From JAPPHA01 sp963662815 (GTDB lineage Bacteria; Pseudomonadota; Alphaproteobacteria; Rhodobacterales; Rhodobacteraceae), in assembly GCA_963662815.2 (NCBI GenBank), contig CAXXWA010000020.1, forward strand, positions 496,001 through 560,000: a DNA stretch of 64,000 nucleotides. Reading direction: 5' to 3'. The translations under genes were made by a program, and so were the position numbers. A model generated the notes under the pieces. It did no database searches, was not told where the DNA came from, and was given only the letters and a program-made list of their open reading frames with translations. The stretch's first letter is position 1. The number at the start of each line of letters is the position of its first letter. Positions 53,229 to 63,272 of the stretch are shown here, one piece after another.

Positions 53229-54194
53229 CGGCTTCCCCGCGGTTGCTCGGCTACCAAGGCAGGATTACGAAACTGGCGTGAAAACACAACACCGCTTCCA
53301 CTGCGTAGTGCCGATATCGGAATTATGCAGCGGATCGGCATCAAAATGGACCGCCTCGGCGATCGGACGGAAAGACAACAACCAACCGGAAGCCGACAAC
53401 GTGGTCGGGACCGCCGGCGGCTTCGCAGGCATTGCAGCAAGGGCGGGAACTAATGGCGTTGCCTCATTGACCTCCGGACTCGCCACGTCGGCAAAGGCTC
53501 AATGATTATCGGTGCAGGCGTCGTCACGGACATGCCGCTCGGGTTGATGCTTGCCGCTCGGGGGATGACCAAGGTCGTCAGGAAACTTTCGAAACAGCAG
53601 TGCCTTGGCGCAATGCGCCGCTCCGGTTTGTTGGGCGCGGTCGGGAGGTTGATCACCATCTTGCCCGCCGGCCCTGTTTCGGAGCGGCAACGCTGAGGAG
53701 TGCCGTTCTACGGTCTCACGAAAACCAAGTCGAAGTCGCATTTTCGCATGATTCGTTCGCCGGACCACACTGCTGGATCGGTACCATCGGGACTTCGCCT
53801 TGGCTGCCGGGCAGGTTTTCGCCGCTTTGCGAAAGTGCGCGACAATCTCGACCGTTCGCCGTTCGCCGGCTGACCAGTTTGCCGGGCTGTGACAAGCGAA
53901 GGTCAGCCGAAGAGAGCAAACCCCAAGGTTATGCGTGTAACGACCGCGCCCAACACCAGTGCGAAATCTGTGCTTTCTGGCTGGACATGTCGGCACGCAG
54001 CCGGTCCAGCGTACTTGAGCGTTCGGCCTTCATGGTCTTCACGCGCCCCTTCGGCATGACGAGTTGCCGGGCGAGTTGGTGATTGTCCGGCTCGTCTCTC
54101 GTCATTCCGGGAACGGGACCGGCAACCGGTTCGATCAAACTGCTTCCGTTGCGCTTGACGGGATGACACACCGCGCCTATCGTTTTCGGCGTGA
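53229..54194. other. 966-bp gap upstream of the glycine riboswitch
   Basis: Several open frames of 60-165 codons cross it on both strands, but none shows a family pattern or a convincing ribosome binding site. The promoter of the gcv operon should lie at its right end. I found no RNA gene or mobile-element signature, though it may contain decayed genes. Confidence 0.45.
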
Positions 54195-54343
54195 CGCTGG
54201 GAGAACCCGGCTGGAGCCGGTGCCGAAGGTGCAACCGCGCCCGGAAACTCTCAGGCAAAAGGACCAGCGGCACGAACGACATCTGGAGACGGGCACGCGC
54301 GTGCCGGCCGAAGGGATAGCGATCTCAGGCAAACGGACAGATG
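54195..54343 (+). promoter_or_regulatory. tandem glycine riboswitch
   Basis: Two glycine aptamers in series. Aptamer 1 is closed by CGCTGG (54195-54200) pairing with CCAGCG (54264-54269) and has GGGAGA, CCGAAGGTGCAA and ACTCTCAGGCAAAAGGAC. Aptamer 2 is closed by CATCTG (54280-54285) pairing with CAGATG (54338-54343) and has CTGGAGA, CCGAAGGGAT and ATCTCAGGCAAACGGAC. Tandem aptamers with a short linker upstream of gcvT are the known arrangement and turn on glycine cleavage when glycine is high. The 46 bases to the gcvT TTG include the ribosome binding site GGGAGG; the expression platform itself was not resolved. Confidence 0.93.
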
Positions 54344-54389
54344 GGGCGTCGGACGGCCGGGGCACCGGCTTGATCGGGAGGCGCTCAAC

Positions 54390-55532
54390 TTGTCCGGGAC
54401 CGAAACAGAAAGGACGCCGCTTTTCGACTTCCACTCGGCGCGCGGTGCCAGAATGGTGGAGTTCGCCAGTCACTTCATGCCGCTCCAGTATCCGGCCGGC
54501 ATGCTTGAAGAGCATCGGCGCACACGACAGGCGGCAGGTCTCTTCGACATCTCCCACATGGGCCAGATCACGCTGCGGCCGAAATCCGGCAGCATCGAGG
54601 AACTCTGCCTGGCAGTCGAACGTCTCCTCCCTTCCGATGTCCTCGGTCTCGCAACCGGACGACAGCGATACGGGCTGCTGACGAACGAGCGCGCCGGAAT
54701 CAGGGACGACATCATGTTCGCGCGACGCGCGAATCATCTGGTTCTCGTCGTCAACGCGGCGCAGCGCGAAGCGGATGCGGAATATCTCAGGGCAGAACTT
54801 CCCGCATCCGCGGACATCGAAACCCACTTCGGCGAGAGAGCGCTGCTTGCACTGCAGGGACCGTCGGCGGAAGACGCACTGGCCCGGCATGTTCCCGAGG
54901 TGAGGAGCATGAGGTTCATGGAAGTTCGCGACGTCACCCTGGCCGGATTCCCCTGCATCGCCGCGCGTAGCGGCTACACCGGTGAAGACGGATTCGAACT
55001 GGCGATTTCCGCGGATGCAGCGGGCCCGATCGCGGAATTGCTGGCGGAAGAGGACTGCGTCTTCCCCGTCGGCCTGGGTGCACGGGATACGCTTCGCCTC
55101 GAGGCCGGACTCTGCCTTCACGGCAACGACATCGACGAGGACACGACTCCAACCGAAGCCGGCCTCGCCTGGACCATCCCGAGCGTGCGGCGACAGGGCG
55201 GCGTCCGGGAAGGCGGTTTTCCGGGATCCGAGTTGATTTTCCGGGAAATTGTCGACGGCAGCCGCCGAAGGCGGATCGGATTGGTTCCCGAAGGGCGTGC
55301 TCCGATGCGCCGGAGTGCGCTGATCTTCGCCAACGACGACGCGCGGGAACCAGTTGGTTCGGTCACCTCCGGCGGTTACGGACCGAGCGTCGGCGGACCC
55401 GTGTCGATGGGATATGTCGTGCCGGAACTCGCCGTTCCCGGAACGAGCGTCCATGTGGACGTTCGCGGTCGACGCCTTCCCGCCAGGATTGCGAAGCTCC
55501 CCTTCCTTGAACCACGCTACAGAAGAAACTGA
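54390..55532 (+). CDS. gcvT: glycine cleavage system T protein (aminomethyltransferase)
   Basis: A 380-residue folate enzyme that takes the methylamine from the H-protein and forms methylene-tetrahydrofolate and ammonia. The start is TTG 54390, with GGGAGG nine bases upstream and the family N-terminus TPLFDFHSARGARMVEFASH. Seen: GLFDISHMGQI, RSGYTGEDGFEL, LGARDTLRLEAGLCLHGND and the C-terminal barrel with GSVTSGGYGPS. It follows the glycine riboswitch directly, and gcvH begins 10 bases after its stop. Confidence 0.95.
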   Translation: MSGTETERTPLFDFHSARGARMVEFASHFMPLQYPAGMLEEHRRTRQAAGLFDISHMGQITLRPKSGSIEELCLAVERLLPSDVLGLATGRQRYGLLTNERAGIRDDIMFARRANHLVLVVNAAQREADAEYLRAELPASADIETHFGERALLALQGPSAEDALARHVPEVRSMRFMEVRDVTLAGFPCIAARSGYTGEDGFELAISADAAGPIAELLAEEDCVFPVGLGARDTLRLEAGLCLHGNDIDEDTTPTEAGLAWTIPSVRRQGGVREGGFPGSELIFREIVDGSRRRRIGLVPEGRAPMRRSALIFANDDAREPVGSVTSGGYGPSVGGPVSMGYVVPELAVPGTSVHVDVRGRRLPARIAKLPFLEPRYRRN

Positions 55533-55542
55533 AGAGGAAACA

Positions 55543-55911
55543 ATGAAGTATACCGCGCAACACGAATGGCTTGCGGAGCGCGACGGCACGGTCACCGTGG
55601 GTATTACCGTCCACGCCGCAAAGGAGCTCGGCGATGTCGTCTTCATCGAACTCCCTGAACCCGGGCGGACTTTTGCACGCGGTGAGGAAATTGTCATCAT
55701 CGAAAGCGTCAAGGCGGCATCGGGCATCGAAGCTCCCTTCGATGGCGAGGTCGTCGAGGTCAACGCGGAGATTGTTTCGGACCCGGAACTGGTCAACGAA
55801 GACCCGGAGTGCGGCGCCTGGTTCATGCGGGTCAAGCCGGCCGTCCCCGGGGCGCTCGACGCCTTCATGGATGAAGACGCCTACCGGGCAATGATCGACC
55901 AGGAACACTGA
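55543..55911 (+). CDS. gcvH: glycine cleavage system H protein
   Basis: A 122-residue lipoyl carrier that shuttles the aminomethyl group between P, T and L proteins. The lipoyl lysine is Lys57 in ESVKAAS. Start ATG 55543 with AGAGGAAA upstream; an in-frame longer frame exists but the H-protein begins KYTAQHEWL. Next gene gcvP begins 3 bases later. Confidence 0.96.
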   Translation: MKYTAQHEWLAERDGTVTVGITVHAAKELGDVVFIELPEPGRTFARGEEIVIIESVKAASGIEAPFDGEVVEVNAEIVSDPELVNEDPECGAWFMRVKPAVPGALDAFMDEDAYRAMIDQEH

Positions 55912-55914
55912 ACC

Positions 55915-58845
55915 ATGGCATATGCCGCGACCGACTACCAACCGGATGACTTCGCTAACCGCCGCCACATCGGGCCGTCGCCCAAGGAAATCCAGGCGAT
56001 GCTCGATGTGGTCGGGGCCGACTCGCTCGACGCGCTCGTCGACGAAACCATTCCCCGCACGCTTCGCCAGGCGCACCCCCTTGGCTTGGGCGATCCAATG
56101 TCGGAACGCGAAGCCATCGGAGTCCTGCGGGATGTCGCCGGGCGGAACCGCTGCCTCCAGTCCCTGATCGGGCAGGGATTTTACGGAACCCAGACGCCGG
56201 CGGTCATCCAGCGGAACATTCTCGAGAACCCGGCCTGGTACACGGCATATACGCCTTATCAGCCGGAGATCAGCCAGGGTCGGCTCGAGGCGCTGCTCAA
56301 CTTTCAGACCATGGTGTCTGACCTCACGGCTTTGGACGTCGCCAACGCGTCGCTCCTCGACGAGGCGAGCGCGGCCGCCGAAGCCATGATGATGGCGCAG
56401 CGAATCGCGAAATCCCGCAAGTCGGGGTTTTTCGTCGATGCGGAATGTCATCCCCAGAACATTGCCGTCATTCGAACGCGGGCGGAGCCGCTCGGCATCG
56501 ATGTCATCGTCGGCTACCCGGCGTCCGACCTCGACGCCGAAACGGTATTCGGCGCCATTTTCCAGTATCCCGGCACCCATGGAGATGTACGCGACTTCAG
56601 CGAAGTCATTCGCGCGCTGCACGAATCGGACGCGGTCGGGGCGATGATCGCCGATCCGCTCGCCCTCACAATGCTGAAGCCTCCGGGCGAAATGGGCGCG
56701 GACATCGCGGTGGGTTCGACCCAGAGATTCGGGTTTCCGGTCGGATACGGCGGTCCTCACGCCGCGTATGTCGCGTGCCGCGTCAGGCACGTACGATCAC
56801 TGCCGGGCCGGCTCGTGGGCGTCACGGTCGACGCGCGCGGAAACCGCGCCTACCGCCTCGCCCTGCAGACCCGGGAGCAGCACATCCGCCGCGAGCGCGC
56901 CACATCGAACGTCTGCACGGCGCAAGCGCTGCCCGCCATCATCGCGTCAATGTATGCGGTATTCCACGGGCCGGAGGGACTGAAGGCGATCGCCGAGCGC
57001 ATCCACCGGCGAACCGCCCGCCTCGCGACCGGCCTCGAGAAAGCTGGCTTCAGGGTCGAGCCCGACGCCTTCTTCGACACCGTCACGGTCGAGGCGGGCG
57101 ATGCTCAATCCGCGATTCTGCACGCGGCAGCGGACGAAGGCATAAACCTTCGCAGGGTCGGCAATGCGCGGGTCGGAATATCCTTCGACGAACTCACGAC
57201 TACCGAAACGGTCGAGCGTGTCTGGCGCGCGTTCGGAATTGACCGCGCCGATGCGGCAGCATCTGCGATCCATCGACTTCCGGAAGCGATGGTCAGAACA
57301 TCAAGCGTCCTCACCCACCCCGTGTTCCACATGAACAGGGCCGAATCAGAGATGACGCGTTACATTCGTCGCCTTTCCGACCGCGACCTCGCACTCGACC
57401 GAGCGATGATTCCGCTCGGTTCATGCACCATGAAACTGAACGCGACGACCGAGATGATGCCGGTGAGCTGGCCCGGCTTCAGCCAGATTCACCCCTATGC
57501 GCCCGAGGACCAGGCCGCCGGCTACCTTGAACTCATTTCCGACCTCAAGGAGCGGCTCTGCGAAATCACCGGCTACGACAGCATGTCGATGCAGCCGAAC
57601 TCGGGTGCGCAGGGAGAGTACGCCGGCCTTCTCGCGATTTCCGCCTTTCACCGCGCGAACGGCAACTTCGGGCGCGACATCTGCCTGATCCCGATGTCGG
57701 CGCATGGCACGAACCCTGCTTCCGCCAGCATGGCCGGCATGCAGGTAGTCACGATCCGTTCCCTGGCGAATGGCGACATCGATGTGGCGGACTTCCGCGC
57801 CAAGGCGGAACAGTTCCGGGAGAAACTTGCCGCCTGCATGATCACCTATCCCTCGACCCATGGCGTGTTCGAGGACAGCGTGCGCGAAATCTGCGGAATC
57901 GTGCATGACTGCGGCGGCCAGGTCTACATCGACGGCGCAAACCTGAACGCCATGGTCGGGCTCGTTAGGCTCGGGGACATCGGCGGCGACGTAAGTCACC
58001 TCAACCTGCACAAGACTTTCTGCATTCCGCACGGCGGAGGCGGCCCGGGCATGGGTCCGATCGGCGTCAAGTCGCACCTCGTACCGTATCTTCCCGGCGA
58101 CCCCGCGACGGGCGGACCCGGAGCCGTCGCGTCGACGACCCACGGGTCTTCGCTCGTGTTGCCGATCAGCTGGGCATATGTGCTGATGATGGGCGGCGAG
58201 GGTCTGACGCAGGCCACGCGCATTGCCATCCTGAATGCGAACTACCTTGCCAGCCGGCTGTCTCCGGCATTCGACATTCTCTACGCGAACAGCCGAGGAC
58301 GCGTTGCGCACGAATGCATCATCGATTCGCGACCGTTCAGGGACTCTGCCGGAGTCACGGTCGACGACATCGCGAAGCGCCTCGTGGACAGCGGATTTCA
58401 TGCGCCGACGATGAGTTGGCCGGTTGCGGGAACACTGATGATCGAACCCACGGAGAGCGAGACCAAGGCCGAACTCGACCGGTTTTGCGACGCAATGCTG
58501 TCAATCCGCGAGGAGATCTCGGCGATCGAGAGTGGGGAATCCGATCAGGACAACAACCCGCTTCGAAATGCACCGCACACCGTCGAGGACCTTGTCGGGG
58601 AGTGGCGGCGTCCCTATTCGCGCGAGACGGGATGCTTTCCGCCGGGAGCCTACCGCGTAGACAAGTACTGGCCGGCTGTCAATCGGGTTGACAACGCCTA
58701 CGGCGACAAGAATCTTGCCTGCACCTGCCCGCCGCTCGCCTCCTATTCGGACGGCACGGTGCAGGAGGCCTCGCCCGTCCACCCGGTTCTGCGGCTTGAA
58801 AGCGACCCGGCGCCGGACGATGCAGCAGAACCGGCGCTCGCCTGA
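55915..58845 (+). CDS. gcvP: glycine dehydrogenase (decarboxylating), full-length P protein
   Basis: A 976-residue PLP enzyme that decarboxylates glycine and loads the H-protein. It is the single-chain form (P1 and P2 halves fused). The N-terminus has FANRRHIGPSPKEIQAML; the PLP lysine is in HLNLHKTFCIPHGGGGPG near residue 705; SSMQPNSGAQGEYAGL-type text (here SMQPNSGAQGEYAGL) precedes it. The last gene of the riboswitch-controlled operon. The T, H and P genes are present, and the shared L protein would be LpdA. Confidence 0.97.
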   Translation: MAYAATDYQPDDFANRRHIGPSPKEIQAMLDVVGADSLDALVDETIPRTLRQAHPLGLGDPMSEREAIGVLRDVAGRNRCLQSLIGQGFYGTQTPAVIQRNILENPAWYTAYTPYQPEISQGRLEALLNFQTMVSDLTALDVANASLLDEASAAAEAMMMAQRIAKSRKSGFFVDAECHPQNIAVIRTRAEPLGIDVIVGYPASDLDAETVFGAIFQYPGTHGDVRDFSEVIRALHESDAVGAMIADPLALTMLKPPGEMGADIAVGSTQRFGFPVGYGGPHAAYVACRVRHVRSLPGRLVGVTVDARGNRAYRLALQTREQHIRRERATSNVCTAQALPAIIASMYAVFHGPEGLKAIAERIHRRTARLATGLEKAGFRVEPDAFFDTVTVEAGDAQSAILHAAADEGINLRRVGNARVGISFDELTTTETVERVWRAFGIDRADAAASAIHRLPEAMVRTSSVLTHPVFHMNRAESEMTRYIRRLSDRDLALDRAMIPLGSCTMKLNATTEMMPVSWPGFSQIHPYAPEDQAAGYLELISDLKERLCEITGYDSMSMQPNSGAQGEYAGLLAISAFHRANGNFGRDICLIPMSAHGTNPASASMAGMQVVTIRSLANGDIDVADFRAKAEQFREKLAACMITYPSTHGVFEDSVREICGIVHDCGGQVYIDGANLNAMVGLVRLGDIGGDVSHLNLHKTFCIPHGGGGPGMGPIGVKSHLVPYLPGDPATGGPGAVASTTHGSSLVLPISWAYVLMMGGEGLTQATRIAILNANYLASRLSPAFDILYANSRGRVAHECIIDSRPFRDSAGVTVDDIAKRLVDSGFHAPTMSWPVAGTLMIEPTESETKAELDRFCDAMLSIREEISAIESGESDQDNNPLRNAPHTVEDLVGEWRRPYSRETGCFPPGAYRVDKYWPAVNRVDNAYGDKNLACTCPPLASYSDGTVQEASPVHPVLRLESDPAPDDAAEPALA

Positions 58846-59103
58846 ACGGGTCATTGAAGTCGCGAACAGACTTCCTGCCCGGGCTTGTCCACTACCACCG
58901 GTCGAAACAGCCGGCGGTAGCCGGCAACCCCGGTTCCATGGTCCATTGCGCAAGGTGCGGCCCGCGCACTGAGAACCGGATCGCGCTTCGCGTCCGTGAC
59001 GGCCGACCGGGGTTCGGAAACCAGCGGCGCCCATGAGCGCGAGCGTGTTGGCCCGGACTTGCCGCCGGTGCAGCGCTGAGCCCGAATGTCTTGAAGCGGA
59101 CGA

Positions 59104-60342
59104 TCAGTTGAACGCCTGAATTCCGGTCTGTGCGCGGCCGAGAATCAGCGCGTGAATGTCGTGCGTTCCCTCGTAGGTATTGACCGACTCCAAGTTCATC
59201 AGGTGGCGGATCACGCCGAATTCGTCGGCAACGCCGTTGGCTCCATGGATGTCGCGCGCCGAGCGCGCGATTTCGAGCGCCTTGCCGCAGTTGTTCCGTT
59301 TCATCAGGCTGATCAATTCGGCTGACGCCGAATGCTCGTCCATCATGCGACCGAGCCTCAGGTTTCCGAGCAGGCCGAGCGAGATTTCGGTCTGCATGTC
59401 CGCGAGCTTCCTTTGGACGAGCTGGTTCGCGGCCAGCGGCCGGCCGAACTGCATCCTGTCGAGCGCATACTGGCGGGCCGCATGCCAACAGAATTCTGCT
59501 GCACCGATCGCCCCCCAGCAAATTCCGTATCGGGCGCGGTTAAGGCAGCCAAAGGGGCCCGAGAGGCCAGAAGCTTCCGGAAGCAGGTTCTCTTCCGGAA
59601 CCGGAACATCGTCCATCTGAATCAGTCCGGTCGCCGAGGTTCTGAGCGAAAACTTCCCTTCGACGGCCGGGGTGGAAAGGCCCGGCATGCCACGTTCGAG
59701 AAGAAACCCACGAATTCTCCCGTCGTGGAAGTCGGACTTGGCCCAGACGACAAGCACGTCGGCAAGGGGGGCATTCGTGATCCAAGACTTGCTGCCTGAA
59801 AGAAGATACCCGCCGTTAGTGCGGCGCGCACGCGTCGTCATGCCGCCAGGGTCCGACCCGTGGTCCGGTTCGGTCAACCCGAAACAGCCGATCCACTCGC
59901 CTGATGCCAGTTTCGGAAGAAATTTCTCGCGCTGCGAATCCGTTCCGTAGGCGTGGATCGGATGCATGACCAGCGAGGACTGCACAGACATGAAGGATCT
60001 GTAACCGCTGTCGACCCGCTCGACCTCCCGCGCGATCAGTCCATAGGCAACGTAACTGGTTCCGGCGCCACCGAATTCTTCCGGAATCGTGGGGCCGAGC
60101 AGGCCGAGTCCACCCATTTCCGTTGCTATGCGACGGTCGAACTCCTCGCGCCGGTTGGCCGAGGTGACGCGGGGTTGCAGTTGCCCGGAACAATATGCGC
60201 GCGCGGCATCCCGGATCATGCGCTCCTCTTCCGAGAGCTGGCTCTCAAACAGGAACGGATCCTGCCACTCCAGTGCGGGAAGCTTGGCACGGGCCGTCTC
60301 GGGCGATGATGCTGCGCACGCGGCAGCGATGGAATCCGGCAT
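59104..60342 (-). CDS. gcdH: glutaryl-CoA dehydrogenase
   Basis: A 412-residue acyl-CoA dehydrogenase that oxidises and decarboxylates glutaryl-CoA to crotonyl-CoA in lysine/tryptophan degradation. Start ATG 60342 (MPDSIAAACAA) with GGAG upstream. Seen: LTEPDHGSDPGGMTTRAR, SKSWITNAPLADVLVVWAK, RYGICWGAIGAAEFCWHAARQY (in part), DRMQFGRPLAANQLVQRKLADM and the catalytic-glutamate region NTYEGTHDIHALILGRA. The match in this last motif favours glutaryl-CoA dehydrogenase over other acyl-CoA dehydrogenases. Confidence 0.93.
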   Translation of the reverse strand: MPDSIAAACAASSPETARAKLPALEWQDPFLFESQLSEEERMIRDAARAYCSGQLQPRVTSANRREEFDRRIATEMGGLGLLGPTIPEEFGGAGTSYVAYGLIAREVERVDSGYRSFMSVQSSLVMHPIHAYGTDSQREKFLPKLASGEWIGCFGLTEPDHGSDPGGMTTRARRTNGGYLLSGSKSWITNAPLADVLVVWAKSDFHDGRIRGFLLERGMPGLSTPAVEGKFSLRTSATGLIQMDDVPVPEENLLPEASGLSGPFGCLNRARYGICWGAIGAAEFCWHAARQYALDRMQFGRPLAANQLVQRKLADMQTEISLGLLGNLRLGRMMDEHSASAELISLMKRNNCGKALEIARSARDIHGANGVADEFGVIRHLMNLESVNTYEGTHDIHALILGRAQTGIQAFN

Positions 60343-60422
60343 GCTCGTCACTCCATTCTGTTCAAGCGGTCGTACGGAATTGCGACGCAAGGCAACCGCG
60401 CTGATGCAACGCGAACCGGAGT

Positions 60423-60908
60423 TCAGCGCAAAACGGCCGGCTGCATGATAAGGCTGACAAGACGGGTCATGTCTTCGAGCCACGAGCCAAGTCGCTCTGC
60501 CTGACCCTGATCCTGGTATTCGATCCTGGTTTCTGCGCGGTCCAGAAGGTCGAGCACCCAATCCCTGTCAGTACCCGCGAAGCTCCGACGCTTGTGAGCG
60601 TCCGGCGCGACTGCCAGCATCTCCTGGGCGCTGATCAGTCCGTGGTTCATGCCGACCTCCACCGTGCCGCGGCAGCTCGACGGCAAAGGACGATCCGACG
60701 GGAGCTGCCGCAGAAGAAGGTAACCGATGGTCAGGCGGAACCGCTCCTGGGCAACGGTGAGCCTAGTCAGCGGATGTTTCTGGTCGGAGAGGTTCTCGGC
60801 CGCTAGCTGCATGCGCGTCGCCCGGTCAAAATCGGCACCGTCTTCGGTGACGAATTCTTCGGAAATCTCCCGTCCTGTTTCGGGTACATCATTGGATTGG
60901 CGGCTCAT
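60423..60908 (-). CDS. hypothetical protein, 161 residues
   Basis: I do not recognise this protein. It has a strong AGGAGG five bases before ATG 60908, an acidic N-terminal half (EISEEFVTEDGADFD) and a mostly helical, charged remainder (TRLTVAQERFRLTIGYLLLRQL, DWVLDLLDRAETRIEYQ). No signal peptide, membrane helix or metal motif is seen. It lies 81 bases upstream of gcdH on the same strand and may be in its operon. Confidence 0.6.
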   Translation of the reverse strand: MSRQSNDVPETGREISEEFVTEDGADFDRATRMQLAAENLSDQKHPLTRLTVAQERFRLTIGYLLLRQLPSDRPLPSSCRGTVEVGMNHGLISAQEMLAVAPDAHKRRSFAGTDRDWVLDLLDRAETRIEYQDQGQAERLGSWLEDMTRLVSLIMQPAVLR

Positions 60909-61209
60909 GACGACCTCCTGCTAATCTGTGCCGACAGCCCGGACGAAACCGGACACCAAGTCATGCAAAGCCTATATCGCAATGGGCGAAAAAACAAACG
61001 CCGCTTATTGCGAGCGGTATCGCTCCCATACGGCGCGATTTTCGGGGGAATCGAGTTTGCAAACCGAATTCCGCGGCGCGTGCCAGCCAACGTCCGTTGC
61101 CGTTCCGTCCGCCGTCTCGGAGTTCATGCACATCATGACGCCGTCGAGAGAGACAAGGAGCGACACGGCCTCTGCGGGCATCTAGTCCCGTGCCAGGAAA
61201 TCTTCCAGA

Positions 61210-61655
61210 AGCGCTCCGGAACACTCCTCCACAGCAGTTCCCCATTCTCCCCGGAAAGCCGCACGGGGGACGCCGTCGAAGGCCCCTGGCCGAACAGCTG
61301 CCTCCAGGCGTCCTCTTTCTCGCTGGCCGACGGGCTGAGTACCGCCTCGGCCTGAATCAGGAACGCGCCGGTCCTCGAGGGACGGCACCGCAACCGCAGG
61401 AAGGCGACCGGCCCTAACGTCGTCATTGCGCGGCCCGGCGTGACCTCGGCGCTCAGGAATGTCCTGCCGTCGGCCTCCAGCGAAGGCCCGTGGTCGTCAA
61501 GAGCCGCGAACACGACCGCCAAGACTGCGCTGGTCGTGTCGAAGACCATGTCGCGAAGCGCGCCCTCGGCTTCGTTCGGGTCGCTCCGGCACAGGGCCGA
61601 GACGTTCCGCCAGGCCGTGCTCGGCGGCCCTCTCGACCAGGGCGACGCCCGCCTT
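61210..61655 (-). pseudogene. remnant of an ISKra4-like transposase N-terminus
   Basis: The minus strand has ALVERAAEHGLAERLGPVP in one frame (about 61650-61595), then in the next frame RSDPNEAEGALRDMVFDTT, VLAVVFAALDDHGPSLEADG and VTPGRAMTTLGPVAFLRLR. The succession of a helical segment, then TPxGxMTTxGPVxFxRxR, resembles transposases of the ISKra4/UPF0236 type, but the catalytic region is missing and the frame shifts near 61595. I call it a decayed transposase with modest confidence. Confidence 0.42.
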
Positions 61656-61998
61656 CGCCGGGCTCGGTCTCTTGCCGCCGCGACGGATCCGCTTCCCTCA
61701 CCGGGAAGCTTGATAGCTGCATCCAAAGGCGCTGCATGTGACGCAACCCGCGATCATTTCTCAGGCACGAAAGTTGGAGGAAGGCGTCGGCTTTCGCCTG
61801 CTGACTCGCCATTCGCGCGGAATGCAGCCGACTCCTGTCGGGATGTTGCTGGCAGGTCGGGCTGTGGAAGTGGGGAGCTAAGTCCCTATGCTCTTGGCAC
61901 CCTTCGGCAGCAAATTCTGAATTCTTCTCGAGGTGCGGGTTATCGGTCGAGATATCGTGCCTGACCTTGACGCGCAAAGTGACCGGTCATAAATACTA

Positions 61999-62869
61999 GG
62001 GCCTGTTGACAGTCATTTTGCCGCGACCACGCCGGCGACGAGGTGAATTCCCGCCGCGAAACTCTCGTCCGTCTTGTCGTACCGCGTCGCGATGGCCCTG
62101 AACTCCTTGATTTTCGCGAAGAAGTTCTCCACCAGGTGCCGCCAGCCGTACACGTCCCGGTCGTGCTCCCGCGGCTCCGTCCGGTTCCGCCGTGCGGGAA
62201 TCACCGCCTCCGCGCCGCGTCCCTCCAGTTCCTCGAGCAGCCAGTCGGCGTCGAACGCCCTGTCGCCGACGAAGGCCCCGAACGGAAGATCGTCGAGAAG
62301 GGCGGGCACGCCCGCGAGGTCGTGCGCCTGGCCGGGGAGGATCGTGAACCGCACAAGGTATCCGAGCGCGTCCACGACGGCCACGACCTTGCTCGTCAGG
62401 CCGCCTCGGGAGCGGCCGATCCCCTGCCTTTCGGTCCCCCCCTCGCCCCCGACGCCTTCTGGTGCGCCTGGACCACCGTGCCGTCGACGAACACGCACTC
62501 GAGGTCGAACTCCTCGGACAACGTGTTGAAAACACGCTCGAAAACGCCCAAAAGCGTCCAGCGGCGGAACCGCTTGAAGACGCTGTTCCAGGCGCCAAAG
62601 CGCTCCGGGAGGTCGCGCCATGGCGATCCCGTGCGGAACCGCCAGAGCCACCGCCTCAAGGAAGAGGCGGTTGTCCGCCGCCGTGCCGCCGGGGTCGGTC
62701 GCCTTGCCCGGCAGCAAGTGCTCGACCCGCGCCCACATGGCGTCGGTCAGCACAGTCCTGTCTGCATTCATCTGAAACCTGCTCGTTGTCCGTGCCGCCG
62801 TTCCGGCGGTCATTGGGACGGTAAATGGCATCAAGCCGAGCGAATCGCAACATGACTGTCAACAGGCCC
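61999..62869 (-). mobile_element. IS5-family (IS427-like) insertion sequence with perfect ends
   Basis: An 871-bp element. The 18-bp terminal inverted repeats are exact: GGGCCTGTTGACAGTCAT at 61999-62016 and ATGACTGTCAACAGGCCC at 62852-62869. A TA dinucleotide flanks both sides (61997-61998, 62870-62871), as expected for IS427-type target duplication. Perfect ends point to a recent insertion even though the transposase is frameshifted. The right end is only 7 bases from the phd start codon. Confidence 0.93.
62013..62771 (-). pseudogene. IS5-family transposase in three frame segments
   Basis: Start ATG 62771 (MNADRTVLTDAMWARVEHLLPG, in part). After NRLFLEAV the frame shifts (extra base near 62640) to RFRTGSPWRDLPERFGAW, FVDGTVVQAHQ. 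It shifts back at a run of seven G (plus strand CCCCCCC near 62437) to IGRSRGGLTSKVVAVVDALG and VGDRAFDADWLLEEL, RRHLVENFFAKIKEFRAIATRYDK (in part). IS427-type elements often use one programmed frameshift, for which the G7 run would be the natural site; the second shift suggests the copy is inactive. It overlaps both inverted repeats only at its very end. Confidence 0.85.
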
Positions 62870-62876
62870 TAGTCAC

Positions 62877-63131
62877 ATGAACAGGATCAATGCATCAGAT
62901 TTCAAGGCGCGATGTCTCGCTATCCTAGACAAGGTCCATGAGACTGGCGAGCGAATGATAATCCTCAAGCGCGGGCGGCCTGTCGCCGAACTGTCGCGTG
63001 TGACTGGTGATGGCGAAAGGTATCCCCAAACAGAACTGGAGGGAACGGTCGTCATAGTCGGCGACGTCGTGGGGCCGGTGCTTTCGGATGATCATTGGGA
63101 CAGCCTGAAAGAGTCGAAGACCTCTCCCTGA
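62877..63131 (+). CDS. type II antitoxin, Phd/YefM family
   Basis: An 84-residue antitoxin. MNRINASDFKARCLAILDKV, ETGERMIILKRGRPVAEL is the classic Phd/YefM fold, with a C-terminal tail (GTVVIVGDVVGPV) that would bind the toxin. The insertion sequence ends 7 bases before its ATG, so no ribosome binding site remains upstream and the original promoter is displaced. Paired with the VapC-like toxin gene downstream. Confidence 0.87.
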   Translation: MNRINASDFKARCLAILDKVHETGERMIILKRGRPVAELSRVTGDGERYPQTELEGTVVIVGDVVGPVLSDDHWDSLKESKTSP

Positions 63132-63272
63132 AAGGCGAGGTCGAACGGGCGTCATCATCAAGGGCCCAAGCAGACGGGCACTGGGAGTCGGGACGGCCAT
63201 CCAGTCCACACTCAACCATACGTTGGAGACCTAACTGGGCGTGCTTCCTCAACGCCACACTCTGGAAGATTC

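Noticed and set aside
53499..53996. 165-codon minus-strand frame upstream of the riboswitch
   Set aside because: Composition and lack of motifs match random GC-rich sequence.
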